From the NCBI GenBank assembly GCA_002084425.1, contig NBLN01000006.1, positions 1 through 64,000 of the forward strand: a DNA stretch of 64,000 bases, read 5' to 3'. Position 1 is the first letter of the stretch. Each line of letters starts with the position of its first letter. The notes beneath the pieces are model-generated. The model was not told the DNA's origin, did not search any database, and saw nothing but the letters and a program-made list of their open reading frames with translations. Positions 7,137 through 18,599 of the stretch are shown one piece after another. This DNA comes from Desulfobacteraceae bacterium 4572_130. Lineage in GTDB: Bacteria; Desulfobacterota; Desulfobacteria; Desulfobacterales; Desulfobacteraceae. A program made the translations under genes and the position numbers.

Positions 7137-9244
7137 TTAAAAACGATGATTTAAACCTGACAGCCTAAGATGTGTCTTATTATTATTAAGGGCAATTTCC
7201 ACAGCTCTTTTTGAACCCACAATAATAACAAGATCCTTTGCCCTTGTTATGGCAGTATAAAGAAGATTTCGTTGAAGAAGAGGATAATGCATAGTAGTCA
7301 TAGCAATTACAACAGCAGAATATTCTGAACCCTGAGACTTATGAACAGATACTGCATAGGCTAGGGTAAGTTCATCTAATTCCATAATATCATAATCAAC
7401 AATCCTGCCATCGTAATCAACTTCTATTCTTGATTCAGATTTTATAACTTTATGTACAATTCCAATATCACCATTAAAAATATCTTAAAACCCTGGGATT
7501 TAATACCATTAATATTTGTGTTTAATACTGATTGCAGTTTTTGGTTTAAATTTATTATGCCTGCTTCACCTTTATGCATTGGAGTTAAAACTTGAATTTC
7601 CTGAATATGGGGAAATGCTTTTCTAATTCTATTATTTAAAAGCTGAATTATTGTTTTAACAATTTTTTCAGGGATATCAGCTTCAATAAAATAAAATTCT
7701 GAAAGTTCATTTTTTTTATTTTTTTCTGTTAAAACAGGCATGTGCCCTTTTCTAATGGCATGGGCATTCATAATAATGGGACTTTTTTCCGCTTGTCTAA
7801 AAATTTTAGTTAAAGCAAAAGTTTTTACAGTTTTTGATTTTATAATATCAGATAAAACATTGCCGGCACCAATGGAAGGAAGTTGAAAAATATCACCCAC
7901 AAGTATTAAAAAAGAATTAAAGGGCATTGCCTCAACAAGAGAAAACATAAGCATTGTATCAATCATAGATGCTTCATCAACAATAAGAACATCCAGATCA
8001 AGTGGATTTATGCTGTTTCTGCCAAAGGAATCATTATTTAAATCATACAAAAGAAGCTTATGCAAAGTAGAAGCTTTTTGCTGTGTAACTTCAAAAAGAC
8101 GTCTTGCAGCTCTTCCAGTTGATGCACCTAATACAACTTTTTGCTTTATTTTTTTAAATACTGCACAAATAGCTCTTATTAAAGTTGTTTTTCCTGTACC
8201 AGGGCCTCCTGTTATTACAACAACTCTTTGAGAAAGAATTTTGCTTACAATTTCAATTTGTTCTGTGGAAAGTTTTACACCAAGTTTTTTAAGAACTTCC
8301 GTTGTAATTAATTCTTTATTCATACCATATTCAGGTATGGGAATGGATAATATTGCTGTTATTTTTGCAGCAATTGCTGTTTCTGCCTTATAAAGCCTTT
8401 TAATATAAACACAAAGCATATTTTCATAATCAGGATTTTTCTCAATAACTATTTCTTTTTCCTTAACAAGAATTTTCAAAGCATGTTCAATAAGTTCTCC
8501 TATTGCTGATGTAAGCTTTTTACAGCGTTTAATAAGATCTGTTTTTTCAGCAAAAACATGACCTTCATTTTCATGTTTTAAAATAAGATAAATAATTGAT
8601 GCTTTTATTCTTTCTGGATCATCTTTTTTAACTCCTGATTTAAGGGCAATAGTATCTGCCACTTCAAAGCCTGCTTCCGGAATATCTATAGCCAAGGCAT
8701 AGGGTTTGGTTTTAAGAATTTCTATGGCTCTTGTACCATAAAACTGTAAAATCGCAGCTGCATGAGTTACACCTATTTCATAGTCTTGAAGAAATTTCAT
8801 AACTCGTCTTATGGCATGATGCTTATTCCATGCTTTAACAATAAGAGAAGTCTTTGCCTTTCCAATACCTGATATCTGCATTAAACGTTCTGGTTCATTT
8901 TCTATAATATCCAATGATTTTTCTTTAAAGAAATCAACAATTTTATCAGCCATTACAAAGCCAATACCTTTAATCATTCCAGAACCTAGATATTTTCTAA
9001 TCCCAAGGGCTGTTGCAGGAAGAGTTACCTCAAATGCCTCAACTTTAAATTGTTCTCCATATTTTGGATGATTTATCCATTTTCCTTTAAGCTCCAGGGA
9101 TTCCCCCTCAACAACACCTGCCATATGCCCTAGCACTGTAACAGATTTTTTTATTCCTCGGGTTTTAAGTCTGGCAATAATATAATGATTATCTTTATTA
9201 TAAAATGTAATTCTATTTAGAATTCCTGTAATTTTAATCATCAA
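7137..9244 (-). pseudogene. recD2: RecD-like helicase (RecD2), frameshift near the C-terminal motifs
   Basis: From ATG at 9244 the first 580 or so residues are an ordinary RecD2: N-terminal OB-like region, helix-hairpin-helix LMQISGIGKAKTSLIV, Walker A TGGPGTGKTT, Walker B VLIVDEASMID and LVGDIFQLPSIGAGNVL. After KSQGFK (about 7495) the frame is lost and runs to a stop at 7442. In another frame the gene continues FNGDIGIVHKVIKSESRIEV and on to motif VI (VHKSQGSEYSAVVIA, YTAITRAKDLVIIV), ending at 7137. The usual segment between FK and FNGDIG (about 15-20 residues with a DKVMQ-type motif) is missing, so this is a short deletion. It sits just below mnmE on the same strand. Confidence 0.82.
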
Positions 9245-9253
9245 CTTGTTCCA

Positions 9254-10654
9254 TTATTTTCCTATACAGAAATTTTTAAATATATTATCAAGAATATCTA
9301 TTTTTATGGTATTACCTGTTATTTCACCAAGGCAGTCAAGACCATTTTTAATATCAATTGATAAAGTCTCTTCGATTATTTCAGTTAATAATCCGTTTTT
9401 AGCTGATTCAAAAAATTTAACAGCTTTTTTTAAGGCAGTTTTATGTCTTAAATTAGGTACAACAGATGATGTGTTTTTAAAATCTTTCATAGACATTTTA
9501 ATAATAATTTTTACTAAATTATCAATTCCCTGATTTTTTAAAGCTGATATTTTAACAAATGGAATATGTTGATATATTTTTGGAATGCCTATTGAAGGAA
9601 TATCTTTTATAAGATCTATTTTATTTATTGCTATAATTATATTTTTTTCAAATGGGATAAGATTTGATAACTCTTGTTTTCTAATTTTAGAATCTACTTC
9701 TTTAACATAAATAATAATATCTGAATCTTTGATATGTTTTTTTGCTTTTTCTATTCCTATTTTTTCTACAAGATCATTTGTTTGATGCATGCCGGCAGTA
9801 TCTGATATTATAAAAGGAATTCCATTAATATTAAGATTTTCTTCAATAACATCTCTTGTTGTACCAGGTTCTGATGTTACAATGGATTTTTCTTTTTTTA
9901 ACAAGCAGTTCATAAGGCTTGATTTTCCAACATTGGGGGGACCGCAAATAGTAATCTTTACACCATCTTTTATGAAATGTGCATTATCATACTGCTCAAT
10001 TCCATTGTAACATACTTGAAGAACATCTTTTACAAGATTTAAGCCTTGTTTGGCAGTAATTAATTCATGGGTTTGTTCAGGAAAATCTATGGCAGTTTCA
10101 ATTAAGGAGAGAAATGAAATCAATTGTTGTCTTGATTTGTTAATCAAGATTTTAAGATTTCCAATATTTTGGGAAGCAGCAATTTTTAATGATTCTATTG
10201 ATTTTGCATTTATGATGTCTGCTACAGCTTCAGCTTGGGTAAGATCAATGCGACCATTTAAAAATGCTCGTTTGGTAAATTCACCAGGTTGGGCAAGTCT
10301 TGCACCTTTTGAAATTACCTGATCAAGAATAGTTCTCATTACAAGCGAACCAGAATGTGCTTGGATTTCCACAACATCTTCAGTTGTATAGGATCTGGGA
10401 GAACTCATGTAAACCATAAGCACTTCATCAATAATCATGCAGCTAACGCTGTTAAATATGTATCCGTGCATGAACTGATGAGATGTAAAATTAGAACAAT
10501 CTTCAGGTCCTTTTTTTGTTGTCCCAAAAAGTTTTGATATAATAGATAAAGCATTGGGGCCTGATATTCTTATGATACCAATACCCCCATTCCCCAGAGG
10601 AGTTGCAATTGCAGCTATTGTATCTTTTATCATATATTTACTAACTATTAACAA
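9254..10654 (-). CDS. mnmE: tRNA modification GTPase MnmE
   Basis: The 466-residue protein is full length. It has the N-terminal formyl-THF-binding-like domain (AIATPLGNGGIGIIRISG), the G domain with P-loop GPPNVGKSS, SEPGTTRD switch and DTAG, NKID, and the C-terminal family signature CIGK with its essential Cys. With MnmG it installs the carboxymethylaminomethyl group on wobble U34 of tRNAs. It belongs to the rpmH-rnpA-yidD-yidC-jag-mnmE cluster common near bacterial origins. The start chosen gives MLIVSKYMIKDTIAAIAT; the second Met (residue 8) is an equally good start. Confidence 0.93.
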   Translation of the reverse strand: MLIVSKYMIKDTIAAIATPLGNGGIGIIRISGPNALSIISKLFGTTKKGPEDCSNFTSHQFMHGYIFNSVSCMIIDEVLMVYMSSPRSYTTEDVVEIQAHSGSLVMRTILDQVISKGARLAQPGEFTKRAFLNGRIDLTQAEAVADIINAKSIESLKIAASQNIGNLKILINKSRQQLISFLSLIETAIDFPEQTHELITAKQGLNLVKDVLQVCYNGIEQYDNAHFIKDGVKITICGPPNVGKSSLMNCLLKKEKSIVTSEPGTTRDVIEENLNINGIPFIISDTAGMHQTNDLVEKIGIEKAKKHIKDSDIIIYVKEVDSKIRKQELSNLIPFEKNIIIAINKIDLIKDIPSIGIPKIYQHIPFVKISALKNQGIDNLVKIIIKMSMKDFKNTSSVVPNLRHKTALKKAVKFFESAKNGLLTEIIEETLSIDIKNGLDCLGEITGNTIKIDILDNIFKNFCIGK

Positions 10655-10726
10655 ACTCGTAAAAAATTGTTGATGCTACAGACAACAAAAATTAGAAACT
10701 AACCCCCAAAAGTATTTGATTTAAAC

Positions 10727-10825
10727 TTTTATATAAAAGAACTTATAATTACTTAATATTCTTTTATGTTTTATTGTAAGACAAACCAAAAACTAACCAG
10801 CAGATCTGCCTTATGGCAGTTATTT
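10727..10825 (+). repeat. Dispersed repeat family A, copy 3
   Basis: Begins TTTTATATAAAAGAACTTAT and ends GATCTGCCTTATGGCAGTTA, with the terminal CTGCC-TTAT-GGCAG hairpin perfect. It occupies the mnmE-jag gap inside an otherwise conserved operon. Confidence 0.85.
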
Positions 10826-10870
10826 TTTTAAAAAACCAATTTTGTAACAGCTTGACGATACTATTAATTA

Positions 10871-11767
10871 TTATGTTTTTTTATAGGTTGTATTTTTCTT
10901 GTAATTATTTTTTTTGGGAAATATTATTAGTTTTTTATAATATCCGTCTCCCATACTTTGAGTTTTTATTCTTATATCATCTTTTAGTGTAAGATGAATT
11001 ATACGTCTATCTTGAGAAGTCATTTGATTAATTGTTGTAGACTTACCTGTTTTTCTAACTTTATCAGCCATTTTACGTGCAAGGCTCTTTAAATTTGCTT
11101 TTCTTGTCATCATATATTCTTTAATATCAATCTTAAGTTTAATTCTAGCTTCACTTTTCCGATTGATAATTTTTTCAATAAGAAATTGCATTGCTTCTAT
11201 TGTCTGCCCCCTTCTACCAATAAGAACCCCTGAATTGCCCCCTTCAATTTTTAAAAGTAGATTATTATTTTTAGTTGTTGCAACAACTGTTGCACCATCA
11301 GTAATAGAATCAATAATTTTTTGGAGTGTTTTAATAGCAAGGGTAAGAAACTCCTCAGGCACATTAATTAGAATTTCGTTTTTTTTAAATTCCTTATTTA
11401 TCAATGATACTTTATTTTCATTTTTGGGGAGAACTTTTTTTTCTTTAATTTCATCAAAATTTTTTTTTAGCTTCTTTTTTTCTCCAAAAGCTTCATCTAC
11501 TATAGACATAACACCATCAAATTCTTCTGAAGTTATATCTTCCTTATTTTGTTGTATTATTTTTTCAGGCAGAGTTACACGGATTTTTGCCTTTTTGGTT
11601 CCAACAATTCCAAATATTCCTGAAGAGCCTGTAGATATTACATCGTAAGAAAGAATTTTTTTAGTTATATTTAATTTTTTACATGCTGCTTCAATAGCTT
11701 TTTCAATATTTTTCCCCTCAAATTCTTGGGTTTGTTTCATAGTTCCTCCATAATTTGATGGCATCAT
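10871..11767 (-). CDS. jag: Jag/KhpB-type RNA-binding protein (KH and R3H domains)
   Basis: The 298-residue protein has the three-part Jag layout: N-terminal Jag_N (QEFEGKNIEKAIEAACKKLN, IVGTKKAKIRVTLPE), a charged linker, a type II KH domain with GVLIGRRGQTIEAMQFLI near 187, and an R3H tail (RRIIHLTLKDD). The family binds RNA and in other bacteria affects cell elongation and envelope functions. It sits directly downstream of yidC as usual. ATG at 11767 gives MMPSNYGGTMKQTQ; the internal Met at residue 10, preceded by GGAGGAAC, is a better start (11740). Confidence 0.88.
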   Translation of the reverse strand: MMPSNYGGTMKQTQEFEGKNIEKAIEAACKKLNITKKILSYDVISTGSSGIFGIVGTKKAKIRVTLPEKIIQQNKEDITSEEFDGVMSIVDEAFGEKKKLKKNFDEIKEKKVLPKNENKVSLINKEFKKNEILINVPEEFLTLAIKTLQKIIDSITDGATVVATTKNNNLLLKIEGGNSGVLIGRRGQTIEAMQFLIEKIINRKSEARIKLKIDIKEYMMTRKANLKSLARKMADKVRKTGKSTTINQMTSQDRRIIHLTLKDDIRIKTQSMGDGYYKKLIIFPKKNNYKKNTTYKKT

Positions 11768-11794
11768 AAAAACTCTTCATATCTATTTTCTTCT

Positions 11795-11950
11795 AGTATT
11801 TTTCAAGACTTAAATACATACTAACTATTAATTTTTAAAGAATAAGGACAAGAGAAAACACAAAATACCCTTATCCTTAAAAACACTAGATTTTGTATAT
11901 GAAACTTGACATAGTACCATCTATATTTCAAATTTCGATTTTTTACAGTT
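11795..11950. repeat. Possible dispersed repeat family C
   Basis: AT-rich sequence containing CATCTATATTTCAAATTTCG and TTTTTTACAGTTTATCAT. Closely similar text recurs at 56.80-56.93 kb and, interrupted, at 50.75-50.97 kb. Boundaries are uncertain. Confidence 0.4.
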
Positions 11951-11959
11951 TATCATAAT

Positions 11960-13450
11960 TTATGCAAATTTCTTTTGAATATAATACTGTTGACCAATTG
12001 AAAGAATATTATTAACAAGCCAATATAATACAAGCCCTGCAGGAAAATTAATAAAGATAAAAGTCATAAACAAAGGCATAAGCATCATCATTTTTGCTTG
12101 TGTTGGGTCTCCTGTTGATGGAGACATTTTTTGCTGCAAAAACATGGTTGCTCCCATAATAATAGTGAGAACAGGTACTCCATAAGGTGCCTGCATAAAT
12201 GGAATTGCAAAATTAAAATGAAAAAGTCTATCTGGTGCAGAAAGATCATTTATCCAGCCTATAAAAGGAGTATGCCTTAGTTCTATTGCTTGATAAAGCA
12301 TTCTATAAAGAGCAAAAAAGATAGGCATCTGAACAATTATCGGAAGACAGCCTCCCATGGGATTTACCTTATATGTTTTATAAAGTCCCATAACTTCCTT
12401 GTTCATTTTTTGTTTGTCATGTTTATATTTTTCTCTTAATTCCATCATTAAAGGCTGAATTCTCTTCATATCATTCATAGATTTATAACTTTTTGTACCA
12501 AGTGGCCAAAAAATTAATTTTATTAAAATTGTTAAAATAATGATAGCAACTCCATAATTAGGTATAAATTTATATATAAGATTCATGATAATGAGACATG
12601 GTTTTGCCAGAAAATCAAACCATCCAAAATTAACTGCTTTTTTAAGATTGTTATCATATGTTTTAAGAAGGTTAAGACTTTTGGGTCCCATAAAACATTT
12701 AAAAGAGTATTTTATTTGTTGACCTGGATTAATTGTATTAATCGCTTGAACATATTTTGTTGTAACCAAAGGTTTTGAATATGAAAGTTTAATTGTTGCA
12801 TCAAATGCTTTTTCAGGAACTATACATGACATAAAATATCTGTCTGTAAAACCTAGCCAATCAATAATTCCTGCATAGGTATCCTTATCTTTTATTTTTT
12901 TAGGTTTAATTTCTTCAAGTTTATCATTAATCATAATAGTTGGTCCTTCAAAGGAAAACTTGGAGCCTTTGGGATCAATCCACCCTTGAAGAGTTTGTGC
13001 TTTAAAAATCGCATTTTCAAGACCTTGGATGCTGTTTTTCTCCATATTAATATCAAATAAACCTGATACAAGATTTGGATTTACCATTTCTTTTAACAAT
13101 TCATTTTTTTGGATACCTTGTTTATATTTATTGAGAGTGAGGCTTATAACAGTTGCACTATTTTCAGATAATATAATATTATAAAAAGGAGTTGAAAGAG
13201 AAATTGTTTTGATAGATAAAGATTGCTGGGGCAGAATTTTACTGTTGGGAAATATTTCTTGGGACTCATTTTTTTGAATTTCAGGCTTATAATTAGTAAT
13301 ATTATTTTGTGTTTTTGTGTTTTTATCAGACTCTATAACTTTATTCTTTGTTATAGGCTGCTTATTTTTATCAACAAAAACTAAATTCCAGCCTACTATA
13401 ACAACTATTGAAAGGATAATAGCAACAAACAAACGACTTTGATCTTCCAT
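11960..13450 (-). CDS. yidC: Membrane protein insertase YidC
   Basis: The 496-residue protein is full length for a Gram-negative YidC: an N-terminal membrane anchor (about 5-25), a periplasmic domain to about residue 285, then the conserved five-helix core from GWFDFLAKPCLIIMNLIYKF. The core includes the cytoplasmic loop KSYKSMNDMKRIQPLMMELR and KYKHDKQKMNKEVMGLYKTY, and MGGCLPIIVQMPIFFALYRM. It inserts inner-membrane proteins with or without SecYEG. The P1 region is low-complexity and Asn/Lys-rich, in line with genome composition. Confidence 0.95.
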   Translation of the reverse strand: MEDQSRLFVAIILSIVVIVGWNLVFVDKNKQPITKNKVIESDKNTKTQNNITNYKPEIQKNESQEIFPNSKILPQQSLSIKTISLSTPFYNIILSENSATVISLTLNKYKQGIQKNELLKEMVNPNLVSGLFDINMEKNSIQGLENAIFKAQTLQGWIDPKGSKFSFEGPTIMINDKLEEIKPKKIKDKDTYAGIIDWLGFTDRYFMSCIVPEKAFDATIKLSYSKPLVTTKYVQAINTINPGQQIKYSFKCFMGPKSLNLLKTYDNNLKKAVNFGWFDFLAKPCLIIMNLIYKFIPNYGVAIIILTILIKLIFWPLGTKSYKSMNDMKRIQPLMMELREKYKHDKQKMNKEVMGLYKTYKVNPMGGCLPIIVQMPIFFALYRMLYQAIELRHTPFIGWINDLSAPDRLFHFNFAIPFMQAPYGVPVLTIIMGATMFLQQKMSPSTGDPTQAKMMMLMPLFMTFIFINFPAGLVLYWLVNNILSIGQQYYIQKKFA

Positions 13451-13494
13451 TTTGTCTCCTGAGATAAGAGATAAATATAAATTTAGATATTATA

Positions 13495-13632
13495 AGACCT
13501 TTGCATAAACGCATTTTTTATAAACACCTATAAACAAGGCTTGCTCTCTTTTGTCCAGATTTCAGGTTTCAGGTATTACAATACATCTTCACCATAAAAT
13601 TTGAACAAAACCTAGCATTATGCAAAACTCTC
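13495..13632 (+). repeat. Dispersed repeat family B, copy 2
   Basis: Begins AGACCTTTGCATAAACGCAT and ends GCATTATGCAAAACTCTC. The ends are inverted repeats around TTTGCATAA. The internal segment ATACATCTTCACCATAAAAT and TTTGAACAAAA is shared with copies at 27.1, 38.1 and 63.3 kb. It fills the yidD-yidC gap. Confidence 0.8.
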
Positions 13633-13693
13633 ATTATATACAGATAGATTTCTGATAAGGAGAAAAAAGAAAAGTTTATTAAGCGCTAGCAAG

Positions 13694-13906
13694 CTATGGG
13701 ACAGGATCAAAACCTCCAGAATGAAATGGATGGCATTTTAATATTCTTTTTGTTGCAAGAAAGGAGCCTTTAAGAACACCATATGTTGTAATAGCCTCCA
13801 GTGCATACTGGGAACATGACGGATAAAAACGACATGTTTTTCTTATAAATGGTGAAATAAAATATTGATAAATTTTAATAGGTATTAAAAATGTTTGTTT
13901 AATCAT
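13694..13906 (-). CDS. yidD: Membrane protein insertion efficiency factor YidD
   Basis: The 70-residue protein is normal YidD length and carries the family pattern: amphipathic [12 protein letters not shown], then [15 protein letters not shown] and [18 protein letters not shown]. It is thought to assist YidC-dependent insertion at the inner membrane. Its ATG overlaps the rnpA stop (ATGA), so the two are translationally coupled. Confidence 0.93.
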   Translation of the reverse strand: MIKQTFLIPIKIYQYFISPFIRKTCRFYPSCSQYALEAITTYGVLKGSFLATKRILKCHPFHSGGFDPVP

Positions 13907-14256
13907 AATATTTTTGCGATTTCTTTAAAAAGCCTATTCAGTTCATCTATAATCGTTTTGTTTTTTAGAAAAGCTGTATGTTTCCTTGCTATAATATTAA
14001 TATCATTATTTCCTATTATTATATTTTTTCTGTTTCTGTAATATTCTCTAATAATACGCTTAATTCTATTACGCTTTACTGCTTTCCCTACTTTTCTTGA
14101 TACAGTTATTCCAATACGGTTATGTTTAGTTATTCCCTCTAGTATAAGTGCTATAAAAAATCTAGTCTGTATTTTTTCCCCTAGTCTGGATAATTTTAAA
14201 AAATCAGCTCTTCTTAAGAGCCGTTCTGTTTTTGGGAATGAATAAATACCAATAAT
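13903..14256 (-). CDS. rnpA: Ribonuclease P protein component, probable ATT start
   Basis: The minus-strand frame reads [20 protein letters not shown] through [20 protein letters not shown] and RIIREYYRN, the RnpA core and RNR-type motif, ending with TGA overlapping yidD. RnpA binds RNase P RNA to process tRNA 5' ends. Upstream of FPK the frame contains only TAA (14266-14268), AGG TTT TTT ATT ATT GGT ATT TAT TCA TTC. There is no ATG, GTG or TTG. The best candidate start is ATT at 14254-14256, six bases after AGG, giving 117 residues. A sequencing error or lost start codon is the alternative. Confidence 0.88.
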   Translation of the reverse strand: MIGIYSFPKTERLLRRADFLKLSRLGEKIQTRFFIALILEGITKHNRIGITVSRKVGKAVKRNRIKRIIREYYRNRKNIIIGNNDINIIARKHTAFLKNKTIIDELNRLFKEIAKIL

Positions 14257-14405
14257 AAAAAACCTTTATTTGAAGGCGTTATAAAAAATCTCTCTATTTA
14301 TTTTAATTCTAATATTTGTATCTGAAACTTGCTATGCCACCAGGAATATGTTGAAATAAAAGAATAAAAATTTGAAAATTTATTTTTATTTAACAATGCC
14401 TATTT

Positions 14406-14540
14406 TTAAACAGTGAGTTTTTTTCTTCCCTTTGCTCTTCTGGCATTAATAATTCGCCTGCCACCAACAGAAGACATTCTTTTTAAAAAACCATGTGTTC
14501 TGGCACGCTTGATTCTGCTTGGCTGAAATGTTCTTTTCAT
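14406..14540 (-). CDS. rpmH: 50S ribosomal protein L34
   Basis: A 44-residue protein starting [20 protein letters not shown] and ending [11 protein letters not shown], an unmistakable L34 of normal length. It heads the rpmH-rnpA-yidD-yidC-jag-mnmE series. A TAAGGATTTTTTATTT-type leader precedes the ATG at 14538-14540. Confidence 0.97.
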   Translation of the reverse strand: MKRTFQPSRIKRARTHGFLKRMSSVGGRRIINARRAKGRKKLTV

Positions 14541-14858
14541 AAATAAAAAATCCTTAACAAATTAAATTCAAAGAATGGTTAAAAAATGAAAGATTAAATC
14601 ATAGTTTTTTTAACTTTAATGATTATATAAAAACTAAAATTTTAATTCATTATGCAAAATATGTCAAGATTGAAATTCTTACTTAAATCCACTGCCTAAT
14701 TTTTATTAGACTTATCCAAAACATAATTTAGACATTTTTTTCCAATTTGAACTAGTTTTTCAGTTGATTCTAGTTTTTTATAGCCCCCAATAGTCATAAT
14801 ATCTAATTTTAGACCCATTTATTCCAAGCCCTTTGTAGCACAAAAAGGGCTTTATCAC
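14541..14858. other. Intergenic region rpmH-purA
   Basis: No gene is visible. It should hold the rpmH promoter. A single TTATCCAAA (14711-14719) resembles a DnaA box with a mismatch, but no box cluster or AT-unwinding repeat set is evident and dnaA is absent, so I do not call an origin. A hairpin lies at 14826-14853. Confidence 0.4.
14826..14853. terminator. Weak hairpin downstream of purA
   Basis: AAGCCCTTT / AAAGGGCTT forms a 9-bp stem with a 9-10 base loop, 6 bases past the purA stop. There is no long T-run on the purA side, so it may act as an mRNA 3' stabiliser rather than a strong terminator. Confidence 0.45.
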
Positions 14859-16615
<1,757 letters not shown>

Positions 16616-16791
16616 TTTTTATCTATATTCATGTTTTAATATAAAGGTCAATTAGTTTCAATTTAGAATTTAAATGTAAAATTTTATAGGTAGAATCCAT
16701 TTTTTTTAAAGACTAAAAAAAATTATTTCAAGACTTTTTGTAAAGGTTACATATTTCATATAAAAAATAAAAATTCATATACTATCATATA

Positions 16792-17832
16792 CTATTGGAT
16801 TGTAAGAGAACCATGTTCATCATTGGAAATAACTTTGCCAACTATTGAAGCATTTATCCCATTATCTTTCATTAAATTCATACATTTTTCACCATGGTTT
16901 TTATTAAGACTAAATATAAGTCCTCCGGAAGTCTGAGGATCAAACATAATATCTATAAGTATTTTATCTACTTTAGGATTAATATTTAAATATGGATTAC
17001 AAAATTTTCTATTACTAAATGCTCCACCAGGCAAAAATCCCATTGTTACAAATTCTTTTGTTTTTTCAATAATTGGTACTTTTTCACTAAAAAGAACAAT
17101 ATTTTTTCCGGCTCCCTTTGCCATTTCAAGAACATGACCTCCAAGACCAAATCCAGTTATATCAGTGCAGGAACTAATATTAAAATTAAGCATTATTTCA
17201 CTTGCTTTTTTATTAAGGCCCGACATTATTTTAAATATGTTTTTCCTGATTTTTTTATCTGCAAGCTTTGCCTTGATAGCTGTAGCAATTATTCCTGTAC
17301 CAATGGGTTTAGTAAGAATAAGTACATCTCCAACTTGTGCTCCCTTATTTGTAATAACCTTATCAGGATGCACAATTCCAGTAACAGAAAGCCCATATTT
17401 AAATTCTTGATCATCAACACTATGACCTCCCATAAGGATTGCCCCTGCCTCATGAATTTTATCAATTCCTCCCTGAAGTGTTTCTTCCAGAATTTCTTTT
17501 TTAAAATTTTTTGGGGAAAAACATACAATATTCATTGCTGTTAAAGGTTTTCCACCCATGGCATATACATCACTTAATGAATTAGCAGCAGCAATCTGAC
17601 CAAATTCATACGGAGAATCTGTTACAGGAGTTAAAAAATCAAGGGTCTGAATAAGAGCTGTTTCTTTATTAAGTTTAAATACTCCTGCATCATCAGAAGT
17701 TTCAATGCCCACAATAAGATCAGGATGATTTTTTATTTTAAGTTTTTTTACAATGGACTCCAGAAACTCTGGAGCAATTTTGGCAGCTCAACCAGCTGCC
17801 TTTACTTTTTCTGTTAAACAAAAATCTATCAT
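16792..17832 (-). CDS. selD: Selenide, water dikinase with selenocysteine at residue 15
   Basis: Starting at ATG 17830-17832 the frame reads MIDFCLTEKVKAAG, TGA, AAKIAPEFLESIV and continues to a stop at 16792 (346 residues). TGA at 17788-17790 falls exactly on the active-site Cys/Sec position of SelD (AG-C/U-AAKI), so it is read as selenocysteine. A 7-bp hairpin CTCCAGA-GTT-TCTGGAG starts 13-14 bases after the TGA, a bacterial SECIS-like element. The TGA itself is in a second hairpin GGCAGCT/AGCTGCC. SelD makes selenophosphate from selenide and ATP for Sec and selenouridine. Later motifs VGIETSDDAGVF, LMGGHSVDDQE, DITGFGLGGHVLEMAKG and FDPQTSGGL are intact. Confidence 0.94.
17740..17810 (-). 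promoter_or_regulatory. SECIS-like element of selD
   Basis: Minus strand: UGA codon at 17790-17788 inside stem GGCAGCT/AGCTGCC, followed by CTCCAGA-GTT-TCTGGAG about 13 bases on, with G/U in the apical loop as in SelB-binding bacterial SECIS. The two-hairpin arrangement is seen directly; SelB recognition is inference. Confidence 0.7.
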
Positions 17833-17843
17833 ACTGGTATTCC

Positions 17844-18596
17844 TTATTTTTTAATTCCTAGTACAGATGCAAACCTACCTGTTATTTTTTCTTTTCTATA
17901 GGAAAAAAAATCTTTTGTAGAGCATTTTGTACATTTTTTTTTAATTTCAATATTATGAGATTTTACACCTTGTAAAATTAATTGATCAAAGCTTAATTTC
18001 CAAAAATCAAAATAATTATTTTTAAGTTTATATTTCCATAAATTTTTAGGAATTTCAGTTTTATAATTTATAAATTCACAACAACAGGGACCCAAGGAAG
18101 GGCCAATACATGATAAAATATTTTCAGGTTTACATTGAAAACAATTTATCATTGTATCTATTCCTGCTTTAATAATATTTTGAATACTTCCCTGCCATCC
18201 TGAATGAATATTTGCAATAACTTTTTTTAAGGGATCATACATTAAAATAGATTGACAATCTGCTGTTTGAATAACAAGAAGAATTTCAGGAATATTAGTT
18301 ACAATACCATCTCCAACCCTATTATTTATATCTATTTTTTGATTTTTTAAATAATTATCTTTTTTTAGTATAAAAATTTCTTTCCCATGTACCTGATTTA
18401 AATAAAAACTTTTTTTAAATTTCATAAATTGTAAAATTTTTTTTCTATTTTTAAAAACCAGATTTTTATCATCACCTATGTTAAGACTGACATTTAAAGA
18501 ATTAAAGGGTTTTTTACTAAATCCTTGATTTCTTGTAAAAATACCATGGCAAATTGTTGAATATGGTTTTAAAAGATTAAATTGAATATATTCCAT
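17844..18596 (-). CDS. pgeF: Peptidoglycan editing factor / multicopper-oxidase-like PgeF
   Basis: The 250-residue YfiH/DUF152 family protein has the metal-site residues in VIQTADCQSILMYDP, ANIHSGWQGSIQNIIKAGI and IGPSLGPCCCEF. Family members hydrolyse wrongly built muropeptide precursors (PgeF) and show purine nucleoside phosphorylase-like activity. It starts 3 bases after the heptose adenylyltransferase stop and runs into selD 11 bases later, so the three form one transcription unit. Confidence 0.88.
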   Translation of the reverse strand: MEYIQFNLLKPYSTICHGIFTRNQGFSKKPFNSLNVSLNIGDDKNLVFKNRKKILQFMKFKKSFYLNQVHGKEIFILKKDNYLKNQKIDINNRVGDGIVTNIPEILLVIQTADCQSILMYDPLKKVIANIHSGWQGSIQNIIKAGIDTMINCFQCKPENILSCIGPSLGPCCCEFINYKTEIPKNLWKYKLKNNYFDFWKLSFDQLILQGVKSHNIEIKKKCTKCSTKDFFSYRKEKITGRFASVLGIKK

Positions 18597-18599
18597 TAT

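Noticed and set aside
14541-14858. Possible replication origin upstream of rpmH
   Set aside because: The gene order fits an origin region, but only one near-match to a DnaA box is seen and dnaA/dnaN are absent.
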